Counted from the stretch's first letter, positions 25,830 through 35,067 are shown. The stretch is 64,000 nucleotides of DNA from JASHVB01 sp035523995 (GCA_035523995.1 DATKPQ010000019.1:1-64000); one strand, 5' to 3'. Notes: generated from the letters alone by a model not told the origin. Numbers and translations: made by a program.

Positions 25830-26819
25830 ATGGACGGAGCACTTCACGCGCCGCTCGCGGCGCACGGCGATCATTTCGATGGCGAGCGATTCTTCAACCC
25901 GCACGCCCCCCATGGGAAGACCCGAGAAGACCTGCGCCGCTGGCGTCGCACCCGCCGCAAGCAGCCCTGGCCGCAGCGCGTTGAGGACCCGCCTTTCCCG
26001 CCACCTCACCGAGCCGCCGCCGATCGCATCGCGGCCACCTTCATCGGCCATTCCACCTTCCTGGTGCAGCTTGGCGGCCTCTCGGTATTGTTCGATCCAA
26101 TCTGGTCGCAGCGTTGCAGCCCGGTCTCCTTCGCCGGCCCGCGCCGCGCCCGTCGCCCCGGACAAAGCCTGGACATGCTGCCCGCGGTGGACCTGCTGCT
26201 GGTCTCGCACAATCACTACGACCACATGGACCTGCCCACCCTGCGCCGCGTGCAGCGTCATTGGGCACCCCCCACCGCAACCGGACTTCGCAACGCGCGC
26301 CATCTCGCCAAGGCGGGCATTCGCCACGCCATCGAGCTGGATTGGTGGCAGGGCACCGACCTCGCCGGTGCCAGCATCACCTATGTGCCAGCGCAGCATT
26401 TCTCCGCCCGCACGCTGCATGACCGGAATCGCAGCCTGTGGGGCGGTTTCGTCGTCGAAGCCGGTGGCGCAACGGTCTATTTCGCCGGCGATTCCGGCTA
26501 CTGCCCGCATTTCGCCGAGATCGGCCGGCGCTTCCGCCGCATCGATCTCGCCCTCCTCCCGATCGGCGCCTATGAGCCGCGATGGTTCATGCGCCAGCAG
26601 CACATGAACCCGGAGGAAGCGGTGCGCGCGCATCGCGACCTGCGCCCGCGGCGCAGCCTGGGCATGCATTTCGGCACATTCCAACTCACCGACGAAGGCA
26701 TCGACGCTCCGGTCCGCACGCTGCGCCAGGCCCAGGCGCAGGCCGGCATCGCGGTAGAAGAATTCGATGTGCTGGGTTTCGGCGAGACGCGCGAGTACAA
26801 CGCCTCATCAGGAAGTTGA
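25830..26819 (+). CDS. MBL-fold metallo-hydrolase (NAPE-PLD/RomA-like)
   Basis: A 329-aa metallo-beta-lactamase-fold hydrolase. The metal motif HNHYDH is at residues 127-132, preceded by GHSTFLVQLGGLSVLFDPIW (73-92), then VPAQHFSARTLHDRNRSLWG and AGDSGY, and a late MHFGTFQLTDE, all typical of the N-acyl-phosphatidylethanolamine phospholipase D-like group. No signal peptide, so probably cytoplasmic. Possible substrates are phospholipids or other phosphodiesters; not proven. It follows rimI by 53 bases and may be in the same transcript. Confidence 0.88.
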   Translation: MDGALHAPLAAHGDHFDGERFFNPHAPHGKTREDLRRWRRTRRKQPWPQRVEDPPFPPPHRAAADRIAATFIGHSTFLVQLGGLSVLFDPIWSQRCSPVSFAGPRRARRPGQSLDMLPAVDLLLVSHNHYDHMDLPTLRRVQRHWAPPTATGLRNARHLAKAGIRHAIELDWWQGTDLAGASITYVPAQHFSARTLHDRNRSLWGGFVVEAGGATVYFAGDSGYCPHFAEIGRRFRRIDLALLPIGAYEPRWFMRQQHMNPEEAVRAHRDLRPRRSLGMHFGTFQLTDEGIDAPVRTLRQAQAQAGIAVEEFDVLGFGETREYNASSGS

Positions 26820-26990
26820 ATATTGTATCAAGGCGTGACCGGCCTGGTGATTGGGGACTGTCAGGCAACAAATGCACCCGGTTGCGCAACGCCTCTGCCA
26901 GCCGCGTCATGGCGGCCGCATAAAAGCTCCCAACCACGGATCGACATCCTTCTTGTAACGCAACAGCTCGATAGGTCTGATGCGCTGGCG

Positions 26991-27487
26991 GCTGGCAAAT
27001 CTATCACTGAGGAAGGTGAGCCGCAGAGCAAATGGAGAACGTATTGTTGATCTGCGCCCGCGGCAGCATCAGCATTGCGCGAGACAATGCGGGTGCGGCG
27101 GTCTCATGCAAGGCGGCATGTTTATTGACCGGTGGACAGGCCGCCGCATCACAACGAACGGGTGCATATCTCTTGCGTGGCACCGCTGATCGCGATTGTC
27201 ACGACGCTTGTGCGGTTCGGTTCGGTGGTTAAAGAACCATCACAAAGACACGAAGTTGAACCATACCAACGCGACTTGCTGCCGCGCTGCGGAGAGCGTC
27301 CGGTCCCGCTTAGTACAGCCTTCGTGTCTTTGTGGTAAACCTGCTCTGTGCTCTCTCACGAACGGTCCGACGACTCGGCCATTCCGAGGGCTGATATCAG
27401 TCGCGTAGGGTGAAAGCCGCCAGAACACTGCTTGGCGCTTCTCTGCGCGCTCTGCGTCTCGCTTTCCTCAGCGATAAATTTGCCAGC
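26991..27487. repeat. Nested inverted repeats
   Basis: Outer arms of 39 bases (26991-27029 and 27449-27487, e.g. GCTGGCAAATCTATC and CTGAGGAAGG) match inverted at 34 of 39 positions. Inner arms CACAAAGACACGAAG (27241-27255) and CTTCGTGTCTTTGTG (27320-27334) match perfectly. Words of the type TTCGTGTCTTTGTG are familiar as intergenic repeats from many environmental genomes. The whole could be a degenerate non-autonomous element or a structured transcript. Confidence 0.65.
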
Positions 27488-27513
27488 AACGAGCCGCACC
27501 GACCCTGCCGGTT

Positions 27514-27532
27514 TGGACAAAGCGTTTGTCCA
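27514..27532. repeat. Short perfect hairpin
   Basis: TGGACAAA-GCG-TTTGTCCA has 8-bp arms and a 3-base loop, within the gene-free region upstream of gspI. There is no T-run, so it is not a clear terminator. Confidence 0.5.
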
Positions 27533-27823
27533 CAGGGCCAACGGCTGCCGGCAACAAGATATGCCGTGGACGCCCCGCCTGTGCCTGTGCCTGCGCCGGC
27601 GACGACGCTGACGCAACCTCGCACCACGTCCTGATTCGCTTATTTCCGAACGGGTCCCAAGCACCATGCGGCACCGACCCGCGTCAGCACACCGGGGACG
27701 CCAGCGGGCGGTGCCCGTAGCGCAAAAGTTCACTCGATCCGACTGGCCGGCAATGCCACGATCCGCATCGACGACCGGCTAAAGACCGCAGCACCGGAGG
27801 GCGGCCAGCAAGCGCCAGCCGAC

Positions 27824-28258
27824 ATGCAACACCAGCGCCACAGCCCACGCGACAATCGCGGCTTCACCTTGATCGAGGTCCTGGTCGCATTCACGATCAC
27901 CGCGATCGCGCTGGGCGTATTGCTCCGTGGCATTGCCAGTTCGGTGCGAACCGCGCACGAGGCGGCGCTGTGGAACCGTGCGGTAGCCATGGCCGAATCG
28001 CAGCTTGACAAGATTGTCGACCCGGCCTCGTTGCTGGGTGAGCGGTATGGCAGCACGCCGGATGGTTGGCGCTGGCGTACCAGAGTCGCGTTTGTCGCCG
28101 CCGCCGCCGCGCCAAACCCGTGGCGCGGTGGAAGCTGGGCGCTTGGCACCGGCCTCTACCGGGTGTCCGTCACCGTCTTCTGGTCTGACGGCGGCGCGGA
28201 ACAATACTTCGAACTCGACAGCGCCCGGCTCGGTCCGGTGTCGGGCTACCGGCCATGA
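27824..28258 (+). CDS. gspI: Type II secretion minor pseudopilin GspI
   Basis: A 144-aa prepilin-like protein: short basic leader cleaved after Gly in RGFTLIEVLVAFTITA (residues 12-27), with Glu at mature position 5, then one transmembrane helix and a small globular domain (MAESQLDKI). Minor pseudopilins I, J and K cap the periplasmic pilus of type II secretion systems. Assignment to GspI rests on size, the LIEVLVA core and position before J and K. The stop overlaps gspJ by ATGA. The ribosome site is weak. Confidence 0.82.
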   Translation: MQHQRHSPRDNRGFTLIEVLVAFTITAIALGVLLRGIASSVRTAHEAALWNRAVAMAESQLDKIVDPASLLGERYGSTPDGWRWRTRVAFVAAAAAPNPWRGGSWALGTGLYRVSVTVFWSDGGAEQYFELDSARLGPVSGYRP

Positions 28259-28842
28259 GACCCGGAAACACCGGCTTCAGCTTGCTTGAGGTACTCGTCG
28301 TGGTGGCCGTTGCCGGCATGATCCTGGTCTTGCTTGACCAGGGCCTGCGCGTCGGGCTGCGCGGCACCGAAAGTTACTTCCGCGCCGTCCAAAGCCAATC
28401 CGGCATGGAACCGGTCGATCGGGTATTGCGCAACATGATCGAGCATATGGAGCCCGGTATTTATCCCGACCCTGCCATGGTTAGCGGCACCGGCGAGGCC
28501 TTTGCGTTCACCACCGAGCTTCCCAATCCCGCCACGGGCGGCACGCTGACAGCCGACGTCCGTTTGGAAGTCGACAACGGCCGCCTTGTACTTTGGTGGA
28601 CCCCCCATACCCGCGGCATACCCTTCAATGGACCTCCGCCACCGCATCGGGAGGTGTTGCTCCGGAACGTGGCAAGCCTCAAGATCAGCTACGCCGCGAC
28701 CGAGACGCCCAGGACATGGATCTCGCGCTGGGATCATCCGGTCTTGCCCGGCCTGGTTCGCTTTGTCGTGGTGCCCGCCAACGCAGCCGAGCCGTGGCCG
28801 GAGATCATCGCCAGACCGCAACGCGAGCAAGCGGAAGAATGA
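28255..28842 (+). CDS. gspJ: Type II secretion minor pseudopilin GspJ
   Basis: A 195-aa pseudopilin with the cleavage/methylation motif TGFSLLEVLVVVAVAG near the N-terminus, followed by an extended globular domain (EPVDRVLRNMIEHMEPG; LKISYAATETPRTWISRWDH) as in GspJ. Translationally coupled to gspI. It partners with I and K in the pseudopilus tip. Confidence 0.8.
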   Translation: MRPGNTGFSLLEVLVVVAVAGMILVLLDQGLRVGLRGTESYFRAVQSQSGMEPVDRVLRNMIEHMEPGIYPDPAMVSGTGEAFAFTTELPNPATGGTLTADVRLEVDNGRLVLWWTPHTRGIPFNGPPPPHREVLLRNVASLKISYAATETPRTWISRWDHPVLPGLVRFVVVPANAAEPWPEIIARPQREQAEE

Positions 28843-28950
28843 TCGGCACGTCGGCCATCGTCGCGGGTCTACGATGGCAGAGGGCCGCACGCCCCTGGAA
28901 TGGTCCCGGGCCGTTTCGCCCGTTGCCGTGACGAACGGCGGGCCGCGGCA

Positions 28951-29757
28951 ATGAAAAGGTTCGCATCGCGCCGTGGCGAGCGTGGTTTCGCACTGATCAT
29001 CGTGCTGTGGATGCTCGGCATCCTGGCCCTGTTGATCACGGCGCTGGTAGCCGGCGCGCGCCAGGAGGCACGGCTCAGCATCACGTTACGGGCCGAGGCC
29101 GTAGATCGTGCAGCCGCCGATGCGGTCCTGTCCAGCGTGATCCTCGACGTGCTGCGTGGCAGTGCCCTGCCGTCTGGCCCATGGCAGGTCGGGGCAGTGC
29201 ACGTGAGCGTCGGATTGGAAGATCTTTCGGGCCGGATGAATCCCAATCTCGCCTCGGCCCGCATGCTGGAGGCATTATTGCTCCAACTCGGCGTCCCGTC
29301 GGACCGCGCGCAAAACCTGGCCGCGGCGATTGTGGACTGGCGCACGCCGGGATTGGTGCCAAGCCCGCACGGCGCCAAGGCTGCTCAATATCGTGCCGCC
29401 GGTCTCACTTATGGGCCTCCCGGGCGCCCGTTCGAGAACCTCGACGAGATCGGCTTCGTGCTGGGCATGACGCCGCGATTGCTCGCGCTGATGAAGCCGC
29501 ATTTGACGCTGTGGTCCACAAGCGACCCCGATCCGACCTTTGCCGACGCCGTGGTGCTGACCGCATTGCGCGACGCCGGGGTGCCTCCCTTCGCGTCCAA
29601 CCGTGGCACGGCGCGCGTGATCGCCATCACCGCGATCGCCAGCCAACCGGACGCGCCACGCGTGGTCCGCCGCGCGGTCATCCGCTTCGGCTACTCGCCC
29701 GACGGCCGTGCCTGGCGGGTTCTGGTGTGGGACAGCGGCGAGGCAGAGCCGGAGTGA
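28951..29757 (+). CDS. gspK: Type II secretion minor pseudopilin GspK
   Basis: A 268-aa protein starting with the GspK-type leader RGFALIIVLWMLGILALLIT, which lacks the Glu at mature position 5 as GspK does. The globular part contains the expected DLSGRMNPN and LAAAIVDWRTPGL segments and FENLDEIGFVLGMTP of the SAM-like domain. ATG 28951 gives the shortest leader; 28900 is an in-frame alternative. It caps the pseudopilus. No other gsp genes (C-H, L, M, O) are in the window. Confidence 0.88.
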   Translation: MKRFASRRGERGFALIIVLWMLGILALLITALVAGARQEARLSITLRAEAVDRAAADAVLSSVILDVLRGSALPSGPWQVGAVHVSVGLEDLSGRMNPNLASARMLEALLLQLGVPSDRAQNLAAAIVDWRTPGLVPSPHGAKAAQYRAAGLTYGPPGRPFENLDEIGFVLGMTPRLLALMKPHLTLWSTSDPDPTFADAVVLTALRDAGVPPFASNRGTARVIAITAIASQPDAPRVVRRAVIRFGYSPDGRAWRVLVWDSGEAEPE

Positions 29758-29891
29758 CGCATTTCGATTACCGTTGGCGGCCGTCCCGCGACATGAAAAC
29801 GTCATTGGAACTTAAGCCGTTTGTCCCGCTTCCGTCCACTGACGATGCGATGCTGGCGAACTTTCAACGCCATCAGGGGAGCGGCCCGTGA
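29754..29891 (+). CDS. 45-codon ORF coupled to gspK
   Basis: A GTG overlapping the gspK stop (GTGA) opens a 45-codon frame (VTHFDYRWRPSRDMKTSLEL onward). No domain is seen. It stands where gspL begins in many T2SS operons and could be the start of a truncated gene, or noise. Confidence 0.25.
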   Translation: MTHFDYRWRPSRDMKTSLELKPFVPLPSTDDAMLANFQRHQGSGP

Positions 29892-29946
29892 TCGGATGCC
29901 GGGACTGACTCGAGCAATCGCGATCGGTGGCCGGTGAGGCAAAACA

Positions 29947-32913
29947 ATGCATCGCACGCTGAGTCGCTTTTGTAACCCGCTATTGGCCGCCGCCGTGCTG
30001 GCCGGTCTGCAGTGGGGCGTCGCCAGAGCCGATATCGACGACGGCACGCTTGACAACACCGGACAGTTGCCGCTGCCATCGGGCCAGTTCATCACCCCCA
30101 CAGCGGCGACGGGTGCGGTGTTCATGCCGCTGAACCCGGGCCTTGCCGCGCATCCGAATTTCGTCGCCAATGGCGGCATCAAGACAGCGATCAGCCCCGA
30201 CGGGAATACGCTGCTGGTGCTGACCAGCGGCTACAACCTGATCTATAACTCAGCAGGGACGGCATACGACGACACCAACCAATTTCTGTTCGTCTACGAC
30301 ATCTCCGGCGCCAACGAGCGCAAACCGGTGCAGAAGCAGGTTATCCAAATCCCCGACACGTTTGTTGGCCTGGTTTGGGCACCGGACGGCAGCAAGTTCT
30401 ATGTCTCGGGTGGCGCCGGTTATCCGGGCGGCGCCAACGTGCCGGGTGAGGCCGGCGATAAGGTCTGGGTGTTTTCCGGATCGACCGCTGGCGGCTGGAC
30501 CGCCAGTGCCAGCATTCCACTGGATCACAATTTCTTCGTACCCACCAGCAGTCCGTTCTTCGGACTGATCCTGAACGGCATCGGTTTCGAGGAAACTGCG
30601 ACGACGGCCGGCCTCGGCCTGTCCTCCGACGGTTCCGTGCTGGTGGCTGCCAATATCTTCAACGACTCGATCTCGGTCATCAATACCGCCACCAACACCG
30701 TGGAATATGAATACGACCTGCGGCCGTACAATACGTCCGGCACGCCCGGTGTGGCTGGCGGCGAGGCGCCGTTCGAGGTGGCGGTAAAAGGCACCAGCAC
30801 GGCCTACGTGTCCTCAATCCGCGACCGCGAGGTCGATGTCGTGAACATCGCCGGCACGCCCAGCCTGATCGCCCGAATTCCGCTTCCCGGCAACCCGAAC
30901 AGTGTATCGCTCAGCGCCGACCAGTCGCGGCTTTACGTGACGCAAGACAACAGCGACACCGTCGCGGTGATCGACACCACAAGCAATACCGTGATCGAGG
31001 AGATATCCACCATCGCCCCGCCGGGCACGGTGCCGAGCGGCACCAAATACACCGGCGCGGCGGCGAACAATCTCGCGCTGTCGCCGGACGGCAACACGCT
31101 GTATGTCACCAATGGCGGCGCGAATTCCGTCGCCATCATCCCGCTGAGTGGAGCGCCGCCGCACACGGTCTCCGGTCTGGTGCCGACTGCCTGGTATCCG
31201 AACGCGATCAGCCTGAGCCATGACGGTACCATGATGTATGTCGCCAACGGCAAGTCCGATCCGGGCCCCGACCCGTCGGAAGAGACCGGGTCGGCCAATC
31301 AGTATGTGCTGCAGCTCGAAGGCGGCGGGCTGCTGGCGGTGCCGGTGCCGAACGCCGCCAGCCTGCCTGGCCTGACGGCCCAAGTGGCGGCCAACAATGG
31401 CTACAGCGTTCCGGCCAATCCGAACGACGCCACGGTGATGAGCTTCCTGCACCAGCACATCAAGCACGTGATCTACATTATCAAGGAGAATCGCACGTTC
31501 GATCAGATCCTCGGCGATCTGACCAATGGCGCCAACGCCGATCCGTCGCTCGTTATGTATGGCAAACGCGTGACGCCGAATTTTCACCTGATGTCGCAGG
31601 AGTTCGTCACGCTCGACAATTTCTTTTGCAGCGGCGAAGTGAGCGGCACCGGCTGGGCCTGGAGCACCGAGGCACGCGAAAGCGACCTGGGCACCAAGAC
31701 CATCCCGCCGAACTATGCCAACCGCGGTGCTTCGAACGACTCCGAAGGCTTGAACCGCGACGTCAATGTCGGGATTGCAACCCTGGCCGGACGCAACGCG
31801 GCGCTGAACGATCTGTATGGCGCGGTTGCCGGGACGTTGAAGGGTGGGGCGGCCAACCTGCTGCCCGGCACCAACAACGACTTTGCCACCGACGGTCCCA
31901 ACGGCGCGGTGCAGACGGGATATCTGTGGGACGCGGCCCTCCGCGCCGGCATCAGCATCCGCGACTACGGGTTTTTCATCGATTTGTCGAAATACAACCT
32001 GCCTGCCTCGGATGGCGGGCTGTACCCCATCGACTACCCGCAATACGGCTACCTGCAGAACCCATACAGTCTGGGTCTGGTCGTGGCGATTTCATCCAAC
32101 CCCACGCTCGCTCCCTACACCGATCCGTATTTCCGCGGCTTCGACAACGCATTCCCCGATGTCTGGCGGGAGCAAGAGTGGCAGCGTGAATTCAGCCAGT
32201 ACGTGACGAGTGGGAATCTGCCGGCCTTGACGCTGCTGCGGTTGATGCACGACCACACCGGGAATTTCGGCGGTTCCGATCCCGCAGTGGCCGGGCTGAG
32301 CACGCCGGAGTTGCAACAGGCGGACAACGACTACGCGGTCGGCCTGGTGGTGGCAGCGGTCGCGCACAGCCCCTATGCCAGCAACACGCTGATCTTCGTT
32401 CTGGAAGACGACGCCCAGGACGGACCGGACCACATGGATGCGCGTCGCAGCACGGCGTATATCATCGGTCCTTACGTCAAGCAGAACGCTGTGGTCAGCA
32501 CGCGCTATACCACGATCAACATGTTACGCACCATGGAAGACATCCTGGGTCTGGACCACCTGAGCCTGAACGATGCGTACCAGCGGCCAATGACCGATGT
32601 GTTCAACATCACACAAAGCCCGGCCTGGACGTATAATGCGGTCGCCTCGCCGTATCTCGCCAGCACGTCGCTTGCCATGACGGTCCCGTCGATTCGCTAT
32701 GCCGATTCGCTGCCGGCAAAGCCAACACAGACGGCTGCCTGGTGGGCCAAGGAAACGCGCGGCTTCGACTGGAGCGCCGCAGACCGCGTGCCGGCCGATC
32801 TTTACGACGAAATCCAATGGGAAGGCCTGAAGCCAGGCCTGCCGTATCCGCGCGAGCGTTCCGGCCTGGATCTGCGCCCGCGCCGCATGACCCAGGCCGG
32901 CGCCGATCGCTAG
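29947..32913 (+). CDS. Exported beta-propeller/phosphoesterase protein (paralogue 1)
   Basis: A 988-aa exported protein. A signal peptide (HRTLSRFCNPLLAAAVLAGL, cleavage near ARA-D) precedes a YncE/YVTN-type beta-propeller over about residues 60-480, with repeated blades such as ISPDGNTLLVLTSG, LSADQSRLYVTQDNSD and LSPDGNTLYVTNGG. From about 505 the AcpA/phospholipase C family phosphoesterase domain begins: HVIYIIKENRTFDQILGDLT (Glu-Asn metal ligands near 515), CSGEVSGTGWAWSTEARESD, and EDDAQDGPDHMDARRS near 820 (metal Asp pair). It likely releases phosphate or head groups from phosphoesters outside the cytoplasm. It follows the T2SS genes, so it is a candidate exoprotein. GAGG precedes the ATG by 8 bases. 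Confidence 0.87.
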   Translation: MHRTLSRFCNPLLAAAVLAGLQWGVARADIDDGTLDNTGQLPLPSGQFITPTAATGAVFMPLNPGLAAHPNFVANGGIKTAISPDGNTLLVLTSGYNLIYNSAGTAYDDTNQFLFVYDISGANERKPVQKQVIQIPDTFVGLVWAPDGSKFYVSGGAGYPGGANVPGEAGDKVWVFSGSTAGGWTASASIPLDHNFFVPTSSPFFGLILNGIGFEETATTAGLGLSSDGSVLVAANIFNDSISVINTATNTVEYEYDLRPYNTSGTPGVAGGEAPFEVAVKGTSTAYVSSIRDREVDVVNIAGTPSLIARIPLPGNPNSVSLSADQSRLYVTQDNSDTVAVIDTTSNTVIEEISTIAPPGTVPSGTKYTGAAANNLALSPDGNTLYVTNGGANSVAIIPLSGAPPHTVSGLVPTAWYPNAISLSHDGTMMYVANGKSDPGPDPSEETGSANQYVLQLEGGGLLAVPVPNAASLPGLTAQVAANNGYSVPANPNDATVMSFLHQHIKHVIYIIKENRTFDQILGDLTNGANADPSLVMYGKRVTPNFHLMSQEFVTLDNFFCSGEVSGTGWAWSTEARESDLGTKTIPPNYANRGASNDSEGLNRDVNVGIATLAGRNAALNDLYGAVAGTLKGGAANLLPGTNNDFATDGPNGAVQTGYLWDAALRAGISIRDYGFFIDLSKYNLPASDGGLYPIDYPQYGYLQNPYSLGLVVAISSNPTLAPYTDPYFRGFDNAFPDVWREQEWQREFSQYVTSGNLPALTLLRLMHDHTGNFGGSDPAVAGLSTPELQQADNDYAVGLVVAAVAHSPYASNTLIFVLEDDAQDGPDHMDARRSTAYIIGPYVKQNAVVSTRYTTINMLRTMEDILGLDHLSLNDAYQRPMTDVFNITQSPAWTYNAVASPYLASTSLAMTVPSIRYADSLPAKPTQTAAWWAKETRGFDWSAADRVPADLYDEIQWEGLKPGLPYPRERSGLDLRPRRMTQAGADR

Positions 32914-32994
32914 CCTGCGCTGAAGTCAGAGTTCAGGGCGGGCGCGACAGTCGCGTCCGCCCTCTTCATATCCACGGAAAGGAGGCTTGAACCC

Positions 32995-33252
32995 ATGCAC
33001 CGCCTGCTCTTCCTTCTGCTGTTGGTGCCGTTCGCCGTGCCGGCAATGGCCACCACCGCCGACCTCGACACCTGCGTCAAGGGTCAGGCCGAGGTCGCCA
33101 GGAAGCTCCCTGATTTCCACGGCGAAACCCGCATCAAGCAGTTGATCCAGGCGGATCTGGATCGTGCCCAGCAGGAACAAGCCGAGGGCGATGCCGACGA
33201 GTGCAACGAGGCTATCGACCACGCCAATAAATTGCTCAGGGGCGACTACTGA
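32995..33252 (+). CDS. Small exported protein
   Basis: An 85-aa protein with a clean signal peptide (LLFLLLLVPFAVPAMA) and a charged, helical mature part containing two Cys that could form a disulfide (DTCVKG; ADECNEA). A strong AAGGAGG lies before the ATG. It is 82 bases after the phosphoesterase gene on the same strand, so likely co-transcribed. Family not recognised. Confidence 0.7.
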   Translation: MHRLLFLLLLVPFAVPAMATTADLDTCVKGQAEVARKLPDFHGETRIKQLIQADLDRAQQEQAEGDADECNEAIDHANKLLRGDY

Positions 33253-33368
33253 CTCGGCGAGGCAACGACTGACCCAACGCAGGAAGCGCGCCAATAGCGT
33301 CATGGGCCGGGCTCGCGGTCCCGACCGTTCCACATGCTGTTGCGGGCAAAGCGAAGCAATCGCCACGT

Positions 33369-33452
33369 GTCATTGCGAGCGAAGCGAAGCAATCTCGGCC
33401 GGGCGATCGCACGTCCGCTCGCCGCGGATTACTTCGCTTCGCTCGCAATGAC
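33369..33452. repeat. Paired REP-like family 1 palindrome
   Basis: GTCATTGCGAGCGAAGCG (33369 onward, ending AAGCAATC at 33394) faces its inverse at 33427-33452 across 32 bases. A degraded partial copy (GCGAAGCAATCGCC) lies just upstream, around 33350-33364. It sits between two convergent genes. Confidence 0.8.
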
Positions 33453-33466
33453 AGAACGCCGGTGAA

Positions 33467-34069
33467 TCAGCCCCGACGGCGGCGTGCGGCGCCAACGCCC
33501 AGCAACGCGGTGGCGAGCAATGCCAGGCTGGCCGGCTCCGGGGCGGACACGGTGAGGCTGGTCAGGTTGGCATACTCGGCAGAAATAACGTCGCCGTTGG
33601 AATCCGCGATGTAGTAATCGAACGTGCTCGGGAATAGCGACAGTGGATTGGTGCTGGTGTCCAGATTGTTGGCGAGCTGGTTGGTGTCGGTCAGGAGAGT
33701 CTCGGCCGTATCGGTGGAAGGCCACGTCGTCAGCGAAGACAGGTCAAGCGCAAAAGTATAGTTGCTCCCGCCACCCGTTGCGACCGGCGATATCTGGGCC
33801 TCATAGATCGCGTCGGTCAGATCGGGCGTGATCGCTGCAGTCGAATTAAACCCGGAAGGGATGGATTGTCCGTCAATCGCGAAGTTGACGAACATGCTGC
33901 TGGAACCGTTCAAATCGAATTCGCCGGAAATCGTGTCTCCCGTAGCGCTCGGTGTCGTCCCCACCGTGTCGTAAACGACTCCGCTGAAGTCCACCATATA
34001 GTTTGCGCGAGCTTGCCCGCACAGCGCGATCGTTGCTGCCGCGAGGACGAGAGGCAGAGAGAGCTTCAT
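33467..34069 (-). CDS. PEP-CTERM-anchored exported protein A
   Basis: A 200-aa protein: signal peptide (LSLPLVLAAATIALCGQARA), a Ser/Thr/Asp-rich beta-type middle with no known domain, and a C-terminal PEP-CTERM tripartite signal: APEPASLALLAT, hydrophobic helix, RRRRG. Such proteins are processed by exosortase EpsH/XrtA-type enzymes and exported to the outer surface or exopolysaccharide matrix. Divergent to a second PEP-CTERM gene and flanked by the two phosphoesterase genes. Confidence 0.87.
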   Translation of the reverse strand: MKLSLPLVLAAATIALCGQARANYMVDFSGVVYDTVGTTPSATGDTISGEFDLNGSSSMFVNFAIDGQSIPSGFNSTAAITPDLTDAIYEAQISPVATGGGSNYTFALDLSSLTTWPSTDTAETLLTDTNQLANNLDTSTNPLSLFPSTFDYYIADSNGDVISAEYANLTSLTVSAPEPASLALLATALLGVGAARRRRG

Positions 34070-34452
34070 GGCTAACCTTCTTTAATCAGGCTGGCAGCGG
34101 CATGCAGAAACGCCCGCGCCGCCGCGCCTTGTCGTGCTGTCTCAGCGTCACCCAACGCGCTCGCGGTGTCTATGTCGTCTGCGTGTCAATTCAACGAAAT
34201 ATGAAGGCAACGTCACATCGGCGTGCTGCTTCATTAACGATCATAGCAGGCTCAAATGGCAGCGCGCTCTTGCCGTTTTTTGAGACGGACGCGAGTCCGT
34301 TCCCGACGGGAAAGCCCCCCGAATCGAGGCCTTCCCGGGATGCGTCACGAGACTGTCATTGAAACCTCAAAGTCAAAAAGTAACGTAACTTTCACCGTAC
34401 ATCGCAGGCACCAAATCTGGATAGGGACTTAACTCGGCGTAACCAAGAGGGA
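34070..34452. other. Divergent promoter region of the two PEP-CTERM genes
   Basis: 383 bases without a gene. It contains small hairpins ACGGAC-GCGA-GTCCGT (34285-34300) and TCCCG-A-CGGGA (34301-34311). I looked for tandem Pho boxes: a CTGTCAT-like word occurs near 34351 but has no proper partner 11 bases on. No clear -35/-10 pair stands out. Confidence 0.45.
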
Positions 34453-35067
34453 ATGGTGTCTATGCGAATTGGGTTGGCCGCCGCGGCGTTCTCCGCGGCT
34501 TGCGTGGTTGCGACTGCGGCACGCGCCGATATCATGATCAACGTGAGCTTCGGTGGCATCGTCGACGACGGTACCTATACCGATTCAGGTCCCGTGAATA
34601 CCAGTTTCACCCCGGGCGACCCTATCTCGGGCTCCTTCGCTTTCGACACCGTCACTGACACCTTCGCGTCGTTCCAGATCGGCGGCTATCAAGCGCAGCC
34701 GGGCTACACCAGCATTTACAGCCCGCCCCTCGCGTCAACTGCCTATGCCTATCTCGGCGTGCAAAATCAGGTACTGAACGCCGCGCCGAGCAATTCGCTG
34801 CAGATCAACTTCTATTATGAGACGATTCCTGGCCCGTCGACCGTCAACATCGCCGCCTTCATCGCCGATCCCGGCACATTCAGCCAGGATCTGTCGAGCG
34901 GTTCGCCCAGTTACTTCGCCGCGTTCATCACAAACCCGGATAGCAGCATAACGCAGGTCGACGGCTTGCTCACCAGCTATTCGGCCGTCGTGCCGGAACC
35001 CGCGAGCCTGCTGATCGTGCTGCCAGCACTCGCCGGCGTCGGGTTCATGCGCCGCCGCGGGGGCTGA
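34453..35067 (+). CDS. PEP-CTERM-anchored exported protein B
   Basis: A 204-aa protein with signal peptide (MRIGLAAAAFSAACVVATAA), a beta-rich middle with GDPISGSFAFDTVTDTF, similar in style to protein A (GDTISGEFDL), and the sorting signal VPEPASLLIVLPALAG then RRRGG. AGAGG lies 2 bases before ATG 34453 and 11 before ATG 34462, so the start could be 34453, GTG 34456 or 34462. It precedes the second phosphoesterase gene by 114 bases. Confidence 0.85.
   Translation: MVSMRIGLAAAAFSAACVVATAARADIMINVSFGGIVDDGTYTDSGPVNTSFTPGDPISGSFAFDTVTDTFASFQIGGYQAQPGYTSIYSPPLASTAYAYLGVQNQVLNAAPSNSLQINFYYETIPGPSTVNIAAFIADPGTFSQDLSSGSPSYFAAFITNPDSSITQVDGLLTSYSAVVPEPASLLIVLPALAGVGFMRRRGG

Larger units (their letters stand above)
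26820..27823. other. 1-kb gene-free region with nested inverted repeats
   Basis: No ORF here has a recognisable product. The region holds an outer inverted pair (26991-27029 and 27449-27487), an inner perfect 15-bp inverted pair (27241-27255 and 27320-27334) and a hairpin with 8-bp arms at 27514-27532. Just before gspI a frame without a start stays open from 27635 into the gspI frame and might be a decayed upstream pseudopilin gene, but I could not confirm it. Confidence 0.6.

Noticed and set aside
30814..32043. 409-codon minus-strand frame
   Set aside because: Antisense shadow of the propeller-phosphoesterase gene; composition is typical of a reverse frame.
34351..34380. Possible Pho box upstream of PEP-CTERM protein B
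   Set aside because: One CTGTCAT-like half is present but the second repeat at 11-bp spacing is not, so phosphate control is not supported by sequence.
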